NCBI RefSeq assembly: GCF_015223195.1 | Contig: NZ_JADFUA010000006.1 | Location: 1-64,000, forward strand | Origin: Chitinilyticum piscinae | GTDB taxonomy: Bacteria > Pseudomonadota > Gammaproteobacteria > Burkholderiales > Chitinibacteraceae | Reading direction: 5' to 3' | DNA: 64,000 nt | Shown here: one piece after another, positions 1 through 8,178 of the stretch | Position numbering within the stretch: position 1 is the stretch's first letter | Layout of the letters: each line of letters opens with the position of its first letter | Made by a program: the position numbers and the translations under genes | Notes under the pieces: model-generated | The model's input: only the letters and a program-made list of their open reading frames with translations | Told to the model about the DNA's origin: nothing | The model's database searches: none

Positions 1-70
1 GGACGGTGAAACGCCTCAGCGCCGATGATAGTGCAGATTGCCTGTGTGAAAGTAGGACATCGCCAGACTC
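1..70 (+). rRNA. rrf: 5S ribosomal RNA, 3' part (cut by window edge)
   Basis: The first 70 bases match the 3' half of a proteobacterial 5S rRNA: the segment with GTGAAACGCC, the GCGCCGATGATAGTG region and the closing GTAGGACATCGCCAG strand. The 5' part lies outside the window. It is followed within about 10 bases by a strong terminator, as expected for the end of an rRNA operon. The exact 3' end is uncertain by a few bases. Confidence 0.9.
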
Positions 71-78
71 CCCAAAGA

Positions 79-110
79 GAAAGCCCCGATCAGCAATGGT
101 CGGGGCTTTT
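79..110 (+). terminator. rRNA operon terminator
   Basis: AAGCCCCGA and TCGGGGCTT form a perfect stem around a 10-base loop and end in a T run. It lies directly behind the 5S gene. Confidence 0.85.
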
Positions 111-150
111 GCTTTATGCGCGGCGGATGGTTGAAATGCCTGAACCTTGC

Positions 151-179
151 TTGTGGTGCTGTCGTATTGCTCCCATAAT
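151..179 (+). promoter_or_regulatory. candidate sigma-70 promoter of the polyphosphate:AMP phosphotransferase gene
   Basis: TTGTGG at 151-156 and CATAAT at 174-179 are separated by 17 bases. They lie 32 bases upstream of the start codon, which has a strong AAGGGGG ribosome binding site. Confidence 0.5.
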
Positions 180-210
180 CAGTGAATACAATTTCCTGTA
201 AGGGGGCGTC

Positions 211-1707
211 ATGTTTGAATCGGCTGAACTGGGGCATTCGATCGACAAGCAGACCTATAAAGCAGAAGAGGGGCTGCTGCGTGAGGCGCTGCTGCGCGTG
301 CAGTACGAATTGAAAGAACGTGGCGATTTTCCTGTGGTCATCATTCTAGGCGGGGTTCCGACCGCGGGGCGTGGCGAAACAGCCAATCTCCTGACAGAGT
401 GGATGGATCCCCGTTACGTTCGTACAGATGCCTTTGGTATTCCCACGGATGAGGAGGCCGACCGGCCGCCCTTCTGGCGCTTCTGGCGAGTGCTTCCGCC
501 AAAGGGGCGGATCGGAGTCTTGTTTGGTGGCTGGTATGCCGAGCCGTTCTGGGCCTGGAATGGCGAGAAAGATGCAGCGAAATACGACCGCCGGATCGAG
601 CGAATCGTACGGCTGGAAAAGATGCTGGCTGATGAAGGCGTGCTGGTTCTCAAGTTCTGGCTGCATCTTTCGCAAGGACAATTGAAGGAACGGCTCAAAC
701 GACTCGAGGGTGACAAGAAAACAGCTTGGCGAGTGACGGAAAGTGATAAACAGTTCCTCAAGGATTATGGCAACCAGATCGAGTATTACCGCGATCTCCT
801 GATGCGCACGAATCTTGCCGATGCGCCATGGCGTGTGGTCGAGGCGGCTGATGGCAATTACCGTAACCTGTCTGTCGGCCGGCAGATCCTTGAAACCATG
901 CAGCATCAACTGGCACGTACCAGTGTCAAACAGCGGCGCGTCGATGCGCCACCACTGGTTTCATCGATTGACGGTATTCGCTTGCTGGATCGTCTGCCAC
1001 TTGATCATGAGCTCGATAAGGATCAATACAAGAAGGAACTGGAGGCGCTGCAGGGGCGTCTGAATGGCCTTTCACGCGATCCGCGCTTTGCGGATCTTGC
1101 CATTGTTGCCGTTTTCGAGGGTATGGATGCGGCGGGCAAGGGGGGGAGTATCCGTCGCATTACCGCGGCGCTTGATGCACGCCAATACCGGATAGTGCCG
1201 ATCGCGGCTCCAACCGAGGAAGAGCGTGCGCAACCCTATCTGTGGCGCTTTTGGCGGCACTTGCCACCGCATGGCCAACTGACAGTTTTTGATCGGTCAT
1301 GGTATGGGCGTGTGTTGGTCGAGCGCGTGGAGGGCTTTGCAGCGCCTGCCGAATGGATGCGCGCATATAACGAAATCAATGATTTTGAGGCGCAGCTGGA
1401 TGATGCAAACGTACTGGTGGTCAAATTCTGGCTGGCGATCAGTAACCAGGAGCAGTTGCGTCGCTTCGAGGAGCGCCAGCAGATCGAGTGGAAAAAGTTC
1501 AAGATCACGGAGGAGGACTGGCGCAACCGCGAAAAGTGGGAGGATTACATTCAGGCTGCCAGTGACATGATCGAGCGTACCAGTACGCCTTATGCGCCAT
1601 GGCATATGATCGGTGCCAATAACAAGTACCACGCGCGACTGCAGATTTTGCGACACCTGTGCGACGCCATTGAACAGCGCTATAAGCGCAAGGGCAAGAA
1701 AGGCTGA
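211..1707 (+). CDS. pap: polyphosphate:AMP phosphotransferase (tandem PPK2 domains)
   Basis: This 498-residue protein belongs to the two-domain PPK2 family (PAP), which transfers phosphate from polyphosphate to AMP to form ADP in the cytoplasm. Two homologous halves are visible. The N-terminal half carries an altered Walker A (GGVPTAGRGE, about residues 47-56). The C-terminal half carries an intact one (EGMDAAGKGG, about 303-312) and repeats the downstream signature: WRFWR followed by the GWY/SWYGR region. In the characterised enzymes the C-terminal half is catalytic, which fits the intact motif here. The start is supported by AAGGGGG seven bases upstream. It stands alone behind the rRNA operon terminator with its own promoter-like sequence. 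Confidence 0.92.
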   Translation: MFESAELGHSIDKQTYKAEEGLLREALLRVQYELKERGDFPVVIILGGVPTAGRGETANLLTEWMDPRYVRTDAFGIPTDEEADRPPFWRFWRVLPPKGRIGVLFGGWYAEPFWAWNGEKDAAKYDRRIERIVRLEKMLADEGVLVLKFWLHLSQGQLKERLKRLEGDKKTAWRVTESDKQFLKDYGNQIEYYRDLLMRTNLADAPWRVVEAADGNYRNLSVGRQILETMQHQLARTSVKQRRVDAPPLVSSIDGIRLLDRLPLDHELDKDQYKKELEALQGRLNGLSRDPRFADLAIVAVFEGMDAAGKGGSIRRITAALDARQYRIVPIAAPTEEERAQPYLWRFWRHLPPHGQLTVFDRSWYGRVLVERVEGFAAPAEWMRAYNEINDFEAQLDDANVLVVKFWLAISNQEQLRRFEERQQIEWKKFKITEEDWRNREKWEDYIQAASDMIERTSTPYAPWHMIGANNKYHARLQILRHLCDAIEQRYKRKGKKG

Positions 1708-1818
1708 GCATACAGCGCAGGATGCGAGGCTGCGCGCAGGCATGCTTCGCGTTACACTCCAGCCTGACAAAATGGCGTGGCCAGCTAGCAGAGACTGGCT
1801 GGAGCGAGGAAAAGAGGA

Positions 1819-2898
1819 ATGGCCGACTGGAGTATCTGGAATGCGCTGGAGGAATGGCGTAGCCGGCGACATGAACTGGATGCGGTGTTTGCCTATGCCG
1901 GCATCAATAACAATCTGGAAACACAGGTAAACCGCATCTGTGTCGATCTGAAACGTCAGCCGCCAACCCCTCCGTTGGTGACGGGAGATCCTTCACGGGA
2001 TGGCGTGGAACTGGCCCGCTACTATGAGGGCTATTATCGCCATTTCGACGACTCGCTGGAGAAGGCTGAAAGCCTCCTGCGCCAGCCTTGGGTGCCCGAG
2101 GCTGAGTCTCTTGCTCAGGTTATTCATGCCGAAATCAGTCGATTGCGCGCGAAACTGCGCAGTGAACCCGGGCGCAATCCCGGATTTGCCGAGCTTGAAC
2201 AACTGCTGCAGCACTACATCCGCCTGGACAGTCCGGGCCATCCGGTGGAGCAAGGCATCTTGCAGGACCGGCGTAATACTCTGATCGATACTGGCGGTTT
2301 TCCCTTGCTTGTCCAGCATTCACTGGCAAGCCCTTACAGCGAGCAGATTCCGCCATTGACCAGCGATGCATTCAAAGCCTTGCTAGCGGAAAAGGCCAAT
2401 ACCTATCTCGCTACGCCCTGGCTGCAGACCAGGTTGATAACCGGTTGGTACATCACCTTGGCACTTGATCAGGCGATCAGCCACAAGAAGCGGGATGCTC
2501 TGGATGATGCGCGGCTGCGCGCACACCTGAAACGTCGCTGGCCCAGCCTGTCCTTGCTGCTCCCGCATTTTGATCATGCCGATCAAATCTGGTATCTGGC
2601 CCTCGTGATCATGTCGCTGTTGGCATTTTTCTCCGAGCACTGGCTGATCGGTGGATTGCTGATGGGGTGGTTATATTTGTCGCTGCTGGCGCACCGCAGG
2701 GAGCGCATTTTCATTGAAACCCGCCGCGAGCATCTTGCCGAACGGGCCAAGGCGATGAAAAAAGTGCGGGATCGGTTTGTGCAATCGCAATTGCCCAATG
2801 ACAAGCTCAGTTTCCTGGTTCGGCAGTTTGACGAACATGGCGAGTATTTCGATCCTTCGATCTTCGAACTGATCAGGTTGTATCAGCTGGAAAGCTGA
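1819..2898 (+). CDS. hypothetical protein with one or two central-to-C-terminal membrane segments
   Basis: A 359-residue protein I do not recognise. The first 240 residues are soluble and helix-rich, with many charged residues and no signal peptide. One hydrophobic block at about residues 257-294 could hold two closely spaced membrane helices. It is followed by an Arg-rich, probably cytoplasmic tail of about 65 residues. The start has a good AGAGGA site immediately upstream. It lies in the same direction as pap, 110 bases behind it, with no strong terminator between, so co-transcription is possible. It converges with the amidotransferase gene, whose stop is only four bases away. Confidence 0.75.
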   Translation: MADWSIWNALEEWRSRRHELDAVFAYAGINNNLETQVNRICVDLKRQPPTPPLVTGDPSRDGVELARYYEGYYRHFDDSLEKAESLLRQPWVPEAESLAQVIHAEISRLRAKLRSEPGRNPGFAELEQLLQHYIRLDSPGHPVEQGILQDRRNTLIDTGGFPLLVQHSLASPYSEQIPPLTSDAFKALLAEKANTYLATPWLQTRLITGWYITLALDQAISHKKRDALDDARLRAHLKRRWPSLSLLLPHFDHADQIWYLALVIMSLLAFFSEHWLIGGLLMGWLYLSLLAHRRERIFIETRREHLAERAKAMKKVRDRFVQSQLPNDKLSFLVRQFDEHGEYFDPSIFELIRLYQLES

Positions 2899-2901
2899 TA
2901 C

Positions 2902-3663
2902 TCAGAGAACTCTGCTGCCATCCTCGAAACAGGCAACCTCGCCAGACTGAAATGCAGACCAGCATTCATTATCAGTTAGCGGTAGTGTGGCGATAATTGC
3001 CACACGGTCATCCGGGGTGGTGTGGCGGCTGAAGTCGATGCTGACATCGGCGTCTTTCAGGTGGGCTGTACTGAATGGCGCCTGGCGCACCAGATAATGC
3101 AGTTGCGTGCTGCAGTGCGTGTAGAGCTGTCGGCCGACTGCCAGCAGGCAGTTGAAGGTGCCATAAGTAGTAAGGCTGCCCGCAATTCGGGCAAACTCGT
3201 GCGCGAGCTCGCCATGTGCCGGCTTGGTCGGGAAGCGTTCTGCCAGTTGATCCAGCAACAGGCAGAATGCCTGCTCACTGTCGGTGTTGCCGATGGCCTG
3301 AAAGCGCGTGCCATGGTAAGTGAAATCGGCCAGGTTTCCATTGTGCGCGAAGAGCCATTCCTCTCCCCAAAGTTCGCGTCGAAAGGGGTGGGTATTAGCG
3401 AGACTGACCTTGCCTTGCGTCGCTTTGCGGATGTGGGCGACCACATTGTGGCTTTTGATCGGGTAGTTGCGGATGAACTCGGCAACGGGAGAGGTCGCCG
3501 AGGGCAGGTGGTCAAGGAAGACCCGCCAGCCATCATCCTCGAAAAAACCGATGCCCCAGCCATCGCCGTGCTGATCGGTCTGGCCGCCTCGCCGGCGGAA
3601 GCCCTCAAAGGAAAAGGCAATGTCCGTGGGGACATTGCAGTTCATCGCAAGCAACTGACACAT
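2902..3663 (-). CDS. yafJ: YafJ-like class II glutamine amidotransferase
   Basis: The 253-residue protein closely follows E. coli YafJ in length and in landmarks I recall: MCQLLAMNCNVPTDIAFSF at the N terminus, the GWGI region, THPF...LWG, HNG and the TDSE motif. The start was placed at 3663 because family members begin Met-Cys and expose Cys2 as the N-terminal nucleophile of an Ntn hydrolase. A longer frame exists upstream but would bury this Cys. GGAGAAGAG lies just upstream of this ATG. The substrate is unknown for the family. It lies 67 bases downstream of fabI, behind a terminator-like hairpin and a G11 tract, with no room for a full promoter after the hairpin. Confidence 0.9.
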   Translation of the reverse strand: MCQLLAMNCNVPTDIAFSFEGFRRRGGQTDQHGDGWGIGFFEDDGWRVFLDHLPSATSPVAEFIRNYPIKSHNVVAHIRKATQGKVSLANTHPFRRELWGEEWLFAHNGNLADFTYHGTRFQAIGNTDSEQAFCLLLDQLAERFPTKPAHGELAHEFARIAGSLTTYGTFNCLLAVGRQLYTHCSTQLHYLVRQAPFSTAHLKDADVSIDFSRHTTPDDRVAIIATLPLTDNECWSAFQSGEVACFEDGSRVL

Positions 3664-3681
3664 CGCTCTTCTCCGTGCAAT

Positions 3682-3707
3682 AAAAAACGCCCGCGGTGAA
3701 CGGGCGT
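3682..3707 (-). terminator. terminator or attenuator between fabI and yafJ
   Basis: On the minus strand ACGCCCG and CGGGCGT form a 7-bp stem followed by a run of T. It lies only 19 bases before the yafJ start codon, so it ends fabI transcripts but also stands in the leader of yafJ. Confidence 0.75.
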
Positions 3708-3710
3708 TTC

Positions 3711-3721
3711 GGGGGGGGGGG
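3711..3721. repeat. 11-base G homopolymer in the fabI-yafJ spacer
   Basis: Eleven consecutive G on the plus strand (C on the coding strand of both neighbours) sit 9 bases past the fabI stop and beside the hairpin. It is the longest homopolymer I noticed in the window. Such tracts are prone to slippage. Confidence 0.9.
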
Positions 3722-3730
3722 CTGTGGCGA

Positions 3731-4513
3731 TTACTCGGCCATGGCGCCGGCGCCTTGGCTAAAGCCCGCGTCGGCCATGATGACTTCACCGGTCATCGAG
3801 GAGGACAGCGGCGAGAGCAGGAAGGCTGCCACATTGCCGACTTCTTCAATGGTAACGTTGCGCTTCAGCGGTGTGCCTTCGGCCGCGCGCTTCAGCAGCT
3901 GGCTGAAGTTACCGATGCCGGCGGCAGCCAGCGTCTTGATCGGGCCGGCGGAAATGGCATTCACGCGAATCTGCTGACCGCCCAAGGCCGCAGCCATATA
4001 GCGCACATTGGCTTCCAGCGAAGCCTTGGCCAGGCCCATCACGTTGTAATTCGGAATCGCACGGGTGGCGCCAAGATAGGACAGTGCCACCAGCGATGCG
4101 CCTTCACGCAGCATCGGGCGGGCGGCTTTCGCCAGGCCGGCAAAACTGTAGGACGAAATGTCGTGAGCGATGCGGAACGCGTCGCGGCTGACGGCATCCA
4201 GATAGTCGCCCTTCAGTGCTTCGCGCGGAGCAAAGGCGATCGAGTGCACCAAGCCATCCAGGCCATCCCAGTGTTTGGCCAGCTCGGTGAAGACGGCCTC
4301 GATTTGTTCATCGCTGGCTACATCACACGGCAGCACCAGATCGGTGTCGAAACGCTTGGCCAGGTCGGTCACGCGCTGCTTGAGGTCCTCGTTGGCATAA
4401 GTGAATGCCAGCGTGGCGCCTTCGCGCTTGCAGGCTTCAGCAATGCCGTAGGCGATCGAGCGGTCGGACAAGAGACCGGTAATCAGGATTTTCTTGTCAG
4501 CGAGAAACCCCAT
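3731..4513 (-). CDS. fabI: enoyl-[acyl-carrier-protein] reductase (NADH), FabI
   Basis: The 260-residue protein is a short-chain dehydrogenase of the FabI type, performing the last reductive step of each fatty acid elongation cycle. Visible signs are the N-terminal GxxxxxSIAYGIA nucleotide-binding segment (about residues 13-25), the SIAFAP stretch (91-96), and the catalytic pair Tyr146/Tyr156 with Lys163 in [19 protein letters not shown]. Length matches the family. The start has AAGGA nine bases upstream. It is transcribed on the minus strand from a TATAAT promoter in the spacer to ygfZ. Confidence 0.96.
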   Translation of the reverse strand: MGFLADKKILITGLLSDRSIAYGIAEACKREGATLAFTYANEDLKQRVTDLAKRFDTDLVLPCDVASDEQIEAVFTELAKHWDGLDGLVHSIAFAPREALKGDYLDAVSRDAFRIAHDISSYSFAGLAKAARPMLREGASLVALSYLGATRAIPNYNVMGLAKASLEANVRYMAAALGGQQIRVNAISAGPIKTLAAAGIGNFSQLLKRAAEGTPLKRNVTIEEVGNVAAFLLSPLSSSMTGEVIMADAGFSQGAGAMAE

Positions 4514-4548
4514 GGGTGCAGATCCTTTGATAGTGATGTGAACGGGTG

Positions 4549-4578
4549 ATTATACGCAGCTCAGGGCTGGCTGGCTAA
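4549..4578 (-). promoter_or_regulatory. candidate fabI promoter
   Basis: Read on the minus strand: TTAGCC (4573-4578), 18-base spacer, and a perfect TATAAT (4549-4554), 36 bases before the fabI start. The -10 is convincing, the -35 is weak. Confidence 0.5.
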
Positions 4579-4586
4579 CGTGCTGA

Positions 4587-5615
4587 TTAATCGGGCGAGT
4601 ACGGTAGTGGCTGTTTGACGAGCAGTGGGCCGTCCATGCTGCCCAGGTGCAGCCCTTGCTCGATATGATCGATGCGCGCAACCACCAGTACTTCCCACTC
4701 CAGGTTGCCGCTTGGGGCTGCCAGCATGATGGTGCCGGCCGACTGATCGGGTAGTTCGGCGCTGTAGACATGTTGTCCAGCCAGTGGCTCGGTGCCCTTG
4801 ACGGTGCAGCGATACATTCGGCGCTTGGTTTTGCCCAGATACTGGGTACGCGCCACGATTTCCTGCCCGGGATAGCAGCCCTTGTTGAAGCTGACCCCGC
4901 CGACCAGCTCCAGATTGGCCATCTGAGGAACGAACTCTTCGTAGGTTGCCTTGCTTACCCAAGGGGTGCCGCTGCGAATCTGGCTGAGTGCCCAGGAATC
5001 CGTTCCTGCGGCGCGTGCGCCGGCGGCGGTCAGCTTTTGCCATTCTGTGGCGAGGAGCGCAAAAGGCATGAACAGATGGAAGACATGTTCGCTCAGGCGC
5101 AGTATCGATATACCACCTTGAGTATCTTCCTGTATTCCTTTTTCGATGCGAGCTTTCGGGCTATACGTACTGATGATGAGCTGTTCTGCCTGCGCCCCAA
5201 TCAGTGCCAGCCCGGCCAGTTCAGTGCTGGCATCGCTGGTGCGCGTCTTGCTGCGCAATATGAACATGCCCAGCCGCTTCTGGATGCTTTCTTGCAGATC
5301 GCCATACACCTGCAGCAGATAATCATTGTCGCGCCGAAACACGACAAAGCTGGCCTGCATTCGCCCCTTGGGGGTCGAATAACTGGAAAGCTGGCAATGT
5401 GTGCCATCCACTTCGCGGATGTCGCTGGATAACTGCCCCTGCAAGAAGCTTGCACTTTCCTCGCCACTGAAGCGGATAAGGCCGAGATGGGCGAGCGGAA
5501 TCAGCGCAGCCCCTTGTTCGAGCGGATCGGTCGGGGAGGCGGATTGTTGCGGAAATGTCAGCCGCCCTTCGTTGAGAGTGGCGCCGTGAGCATCAAGAAA
5601 AGACTGCCATGCCAT
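4587..5615 (-). CDS. ygfZ: YgfZ/CAF17-like folate-binding protein, Fe-S cluster assembly/repair
   Basis: A GcvT-like protein of 342 residues. The diagnostic COG0354/CAF17 signature KGCYPGQE lies at about residues 244-251 with the following TQYLGKTKRR segment. In E. coli YgfZ binds tetrahydrofolate and supports 4Fe-4S enzymes such as MiaB. The start was set at 5615 (MAWQSFLDAHG) because CAGGAAA lies at good distance upstream. The longer frame to 5732 would run into the AsmA-like gene, whose stop is at 5683. It sits between that gene and fabI on the same strand. Confidence 0.9.
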   Translation of the reverse strand: MAWQSFLDAHGATLNEGRLTFPQQSASPTDPLEQGAALIPLAHLGLIRFSGEESASFLQGQLSSDIREVDGTHCQLSSYSTPKGRMQASFVVFRRDNDYLLQVYGDLQESIQKRLGMFILRSKTRTSDASTELAGLALIGAQAEQLIISTYSPKARIEKGIQEDTQGGISILRLSEHVFHLFMPFALLATEWQKLTAAGARAAGTDSWALSQIRSGTPWVSKATYEEFVPQMANLELVGGVSFNKGCYPGQEIVARTQYLGKTKRRMYRCTVKGTEPLAGQHVYSAELPDQSAGTIMLAAPSGNLEWEVLVVARIDHIEQGLHLGSMDGPLLVKQPLPYSPD

Positions 5616-5657
5616 CGCTGGGTTTCCTGTGTGGGCAAAGTGAATGCCATCAAGTAT

Positions 5658-5679
5658 AACGCCCCGGATCGGGGCGTTG
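5658..5679 (-). terminator. hairpin between the AsmA-like gene and ygfZ
   Basis: AACGCCCC and GGGGCGTT pair around a short loop just past the stop of the AsmA-like gene. The following T content is low, so termination may be partial. Confidence 0.45.
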
Positions 5680-5682
5680 GGT

Positions 5683-6951
5683 TTACTGCGGAGCTTCTTC
5701 GCCGGGGCTTTGTTCCGGTTTTTCGCTGACACCCGGCCTGGCGGAGCCGCCGGTGCGCAATGATGGGGTGCTCAGGGTACCGCCGAGGCCAATTTGCCCG
5801 GAGAGCGCGACTGGCCCGCTGATCAACTGGGCACTCACCTGGCCGGAAAGTTGCTCTCCTTTGATGCTGGCATTGCCGCGAGCGCGGAATTTGCCAGAGT
5901 CCAGCCCGAGTGCGCTCAGTGTCATGACGTGGCTGCTGTAGGCGAAATTGCCGGTAAGGGTATTGAATGCGGTCTGGCCTCCATGCTGCAGGGTCATGTC
6001 CTGCTGGGCTTTCAACGGCGAAACAAGATCCAGATTGTGCAACTGGCCTTCGCTGATTCGGAAAACGCCTTGAGCGGAGGGAGTATCCATCAGTGCCAGC
6101 GCCTGATTGGCCGTCGCGCGGAAGGCGGCCTCCCCGTCGAGCTTGCCGCTGGCATGGGTTACCGGGCTGAACAGACTGAGCAAGGGTTTGGCATTGAGTT
6201 GCCGTGCCTGCAGTTGCCCGCTGACGGTCCAATTGCCTTCCCAGCTCAATCTGGCATTGCCGGTGAGGTTGCCGCCGTAGAGTGAAGCCTGGATCGCGTC
6301 AATATTGACGCCTTGCGCGTCGGTCTTGCCGGCCAGGCGCAGGCTATCGAAGGTCACCGGGTGACGGAGCGGCAAAGTCCAGGCTCTTGTCGTGAACTCA
6401 ACCAGAAACTGTCCTTGTTCTGCCGGAGCAATCCGCATCTGACTGCGCCCTTCATCGGCCGAGAGCTGGATTTCTGAAAGCCGGCCATCTTTATAGAACT
6501 GCACCTTGCCGTTGAGGGGGCCGATACTGCTTTTGTCGAGATAGACCGTGGTATTGCTGAAGGTAATGCCATCAACGGTCAGTGCGCTGCCTTCGCCGTG
6601 CAGTCGCTGTGGGAGCAGCCGGGCAAAATCGCTGGAAAGGTTGGCTGTTTCAATGCGCAATTCACGCAGGGATATGGATTCGTCCAGCAGCATGGCCGGA
6701 CTAAGCGGGATGGCCAGCGTCTCGATCATTGCCGTTTCGCGATTGTCGATGACGAGCTGCCCCAGAATAAGCTCCGGCATCGGCGCATAGCGGAAACCCA
6801 CATGCCCGATGGTCGCCTTGCCATGAACGAACCTGCTGACATGCCGTTCGATCTGCGGGGCAAAGAAATTCAAAGGAAGCAGCAAAGGTGCTGCGGCCAG
6901 TAGTGCAGCGAGAATGATGAGTGCAATCAGTGATTTGTTGATTATTTTCAT
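5683..6951 (-). CDS. AsmA family inner-membrane protein
   Basis: A 422-residue protein with an N-terminal membrane anchor (about residues 7-28), then a long beta-rich periplasmic domain of the AsmA/TamB kind. The pattern typical of the family is visible: VRHGKATIGHVGFRYAP near the N terminus, and near the C terminus LDGEAAFRATA, then QGVFRISEGQLHNLDL and a final alternating Gly-rich segment. AsmA-like proteins are linked to outer-membrane lipid transport or homeostasis; the exact role here is unknown. The tail from about residue 400 is Pro/Glu-rich and low complexity. It is the first gene of the minus-strand block that continues with ygfZ. Confidence 0.85.
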   Translation of the reverse strand: MKIINKSLIALIILAALLAAAPLLLPLNFFAPQIERHVSRFVHGKATIGHVGFRYAPMPELILGQLVIDNRETAMIETLAIPLSPAMLLDESISLRELRIETANLSSDFARLLPQRLHGEGSALTVDGITFSNTTVYLDKSSIGPLNGKVQFYKDGRLSEIQLSADEGRSQMRIAPAEQGQFLVEFTTRAWTLPLRHPVTFDSLRLAGKTDAQGVNIDAIQASLYGGNLTGNARLSWEGNWTVSGQLQARQLNAKPLLSLFSPVTHASGKLDGEAAFRATANQALALMDTPSAQGVFRISEGQLHNLDLVSPLKAQQDMTLQHGGQTAFNTLTGNFAYSSHVMTLSALGLDSGKFRARGNASIKGEQLSGQVSAQLISGPVALSGQIGLGGTLSTPSLRTGGSARPGVSEKPEQSPGEEAPQ

Positions 6952-6993
6952 TGCAGTTACGCGCTGTTCGCCAAAATTAATGCCGCTTTGGTG

Positions 6994-7022
6994 TTGACAG
7001 GAAAAAAACGGGTGACTATTAT
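6994..7022 (+). promoter_or_regulatory. promoter of the tRNA-Asn pair
   Basis: A perfect TTGACA at 6994-6999 and TATTAT at 7017-7022 with a 17-base spacer. The first tRNA begins 15 bases after the -10. This is among the best sigma-70 promoters in the window. Confidence 0.85.
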
Positions 7023-7037
7023 AGCGCCCATACCGAT

Positions 7038-7113
7038 TCCCCGATAGCTCAGTCGGTAGAGCAACGGACTGTTAATCCGTGTGTCCCTGGTTCGAGCCCA
7101 GGTCGGGGAGCCA
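7038..7113 (+). tRNA. tRNA-Asn (GTT), copy 1
   Basis: A complete 76-base cloverleaf with CCA encoded. The acceptor strands TCCCCGA/TCGGGGA pair. The D arm is GCTC..GAGC. The anticodon stem is CGGAC/GTCCG-like around CTGTTAATC, giving GTT. The T arm is CCTGG-TTCGAGC-CCAGG. Confidence 0.97.
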
Positions 7114-7121
7114 AAGAATAC

Positions 7122-7152
7122 AAGGGGCTGGCCCCTAAAGCCAGCCCTTTTT
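7122..7152 (+). terminator. hairpin with T run between the two tRNA-Asn genes
   Basis: GGGCTGGC and GCCAGCCC form an 8-bp stem followed by TTTTTATT. It ends two bases before the second tRNA, so that gene needs read-through or its own weak promoter. Confidence 0.7.
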
Positions 7153-7154
7153 AT

Positions 7155-7230
7155 TCCCCGATAGCTCAGTCGGTAGAGCAACGGACTGTTAATCCGTGTG
7201 TCCCTGGTTCGAGCCCAGGTCGGGGAGCCA
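7155..7230 (+). tRNA. tRNA-Asn (GTT), copy 2
   Basis: Identical in all 76 bases to the copy at 7038. The two copies are separated by 41 bases holding a terminator-like hairpin. Confidence 0.97.
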
Positions 7231-7235
7231 AATCC

Positions 7236-7267
7236 AAAGCCAGTTCAGCAATGAACTGGCTTTTTTG
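7236..7267 (+). terminator. terminator of the tRNA-Asn unit
   Basis: AAAGCCAGTTCA and TGAACTGGCTTT pair perfectly around a 4-base loop and run into T6. Confidence 0.9.
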
Positions 7268-7383
7268 TTTTGGCATTGCTGCGATTTAGCACACCACCTG
7301 TGGCTCGGCTATGCTGCAGCGTCGGGGCGGGCTATGCTGGTTTGCCACCCACGGCCTGGCCCTTTTCCGGTTTGGAGCAAGCA

Positions 7384-7968
7384 ATGTCCGAAAGCGAAGT
7401 GCACGAATCTTCTCCTGTCTCCTTTATGCAGCGTTACCGCTTGCACCTCATTGGCGGTGGGGCGTTCCTCCTGGTCATCATTGCCCTGCTTGCCGGTATC
7501 GCCGCAGGGATGGCCAAGCGCAATTTCGAGAAGCAGTTCTATCTGGATCAGATTGAAAAACTCAAGATTGCATTGGAGAAGTCTGGCGAGAAATACCATG
7601 AGCTGGATGCCGAGCTGGCGGAGACCAAGGTGCAGTTGCGCGCCAAGAAAGATCACGTCGAAGAGCTGGAATACAAGGTCGAGTCACTGGAAAAGCGTCT
7701 CAAGGGAGTCGGGACTGCTCCCGAGGCGGCCCGCGGCGTGGAATCATCTGGTGTCGCCGCTCCGGCGCCGGCGGTACAGGGGGCGGCACTGCCACGCCTG
7801 TCCGGTGATTGCACCGTGAAATCCGGCGGTGCCACAGGGTCCTCTGCCTTGCAGGATTGTCTGCGACCGGGGGCTAGCGGCAAAGCTGCGCCAGCAGAGC
7901 CTGCGCATGGGGCTGAGAAGGGGGTAGAGGCCGCCAAGCCGGCCGAAAAGCCAGCCAAGTCACATTGA
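7384..7968 (+). CDS. membrane-anchored coiled-coil protein, unknown function
   Basis: A 194-residue protein I do not recognise. It has a short cytoplasmic N terminus, one membrane helix at about residues 22-44 (LIGGGAFLLVIIALLAGIAAG), then a heptad-rich charged coiled coil at about 50-105. The C-terminal part is low-complexity Ala/Pro/Lys-rich with two Cys (SGDCTVKS and LQDCLRP). The topology suggests a periplasmic coiled coil. The start at 7384 has TGGAG at proper distance; an earlier in-frame ATG at 7270 would overlap the tRNA terminator region and lacks a site. Confidence 0.75.
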   Translation: MSESEVHESSPVSFMQRYRLHLIGGGAFLLVIIALLAGIAAGMAKRNFEKQFYLDQIEKLKIALEKSGEKYHELDAELAETKVQLRAKKDHVEELEYKVESLEKRLKGVGTAPEAARGVESSGVAAPAPAVQGAALPRLSGDCTVKSGGATGSSALQDCLRPGASGKAAPAEPAHGAEKGVEAAKPAEKPAKSH

Positions 7969-8178
7969 TTGATCCCCTGCGGGTTGCGGTCAATGCCGCG
8001 TGCATGCCGCAACCGCAATTCATTCGGCAACTCGGATTCGGTGCAGCCGTGTCAGTGCATGACGGGTATCAGCATATCCTGATTTTTTCGTAGTTGTTCC
8101 ATTGTGACTACATCCGCTTTATGATTGTGTGCCGCCTATCGGCCGGCATAAAAAACAATCAGGAAGATGGAGAGTATC

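Noticed and set aside
8041-8125. A GGGTAT at 8064 and a possible promoter before the chitinase gene
   Set aside because: The second motif is off by one base and the third is missing, so it is not counted as a repeat copy. TATGAT at 8120 has no good -35 partner, so it is not listed as a promoter.
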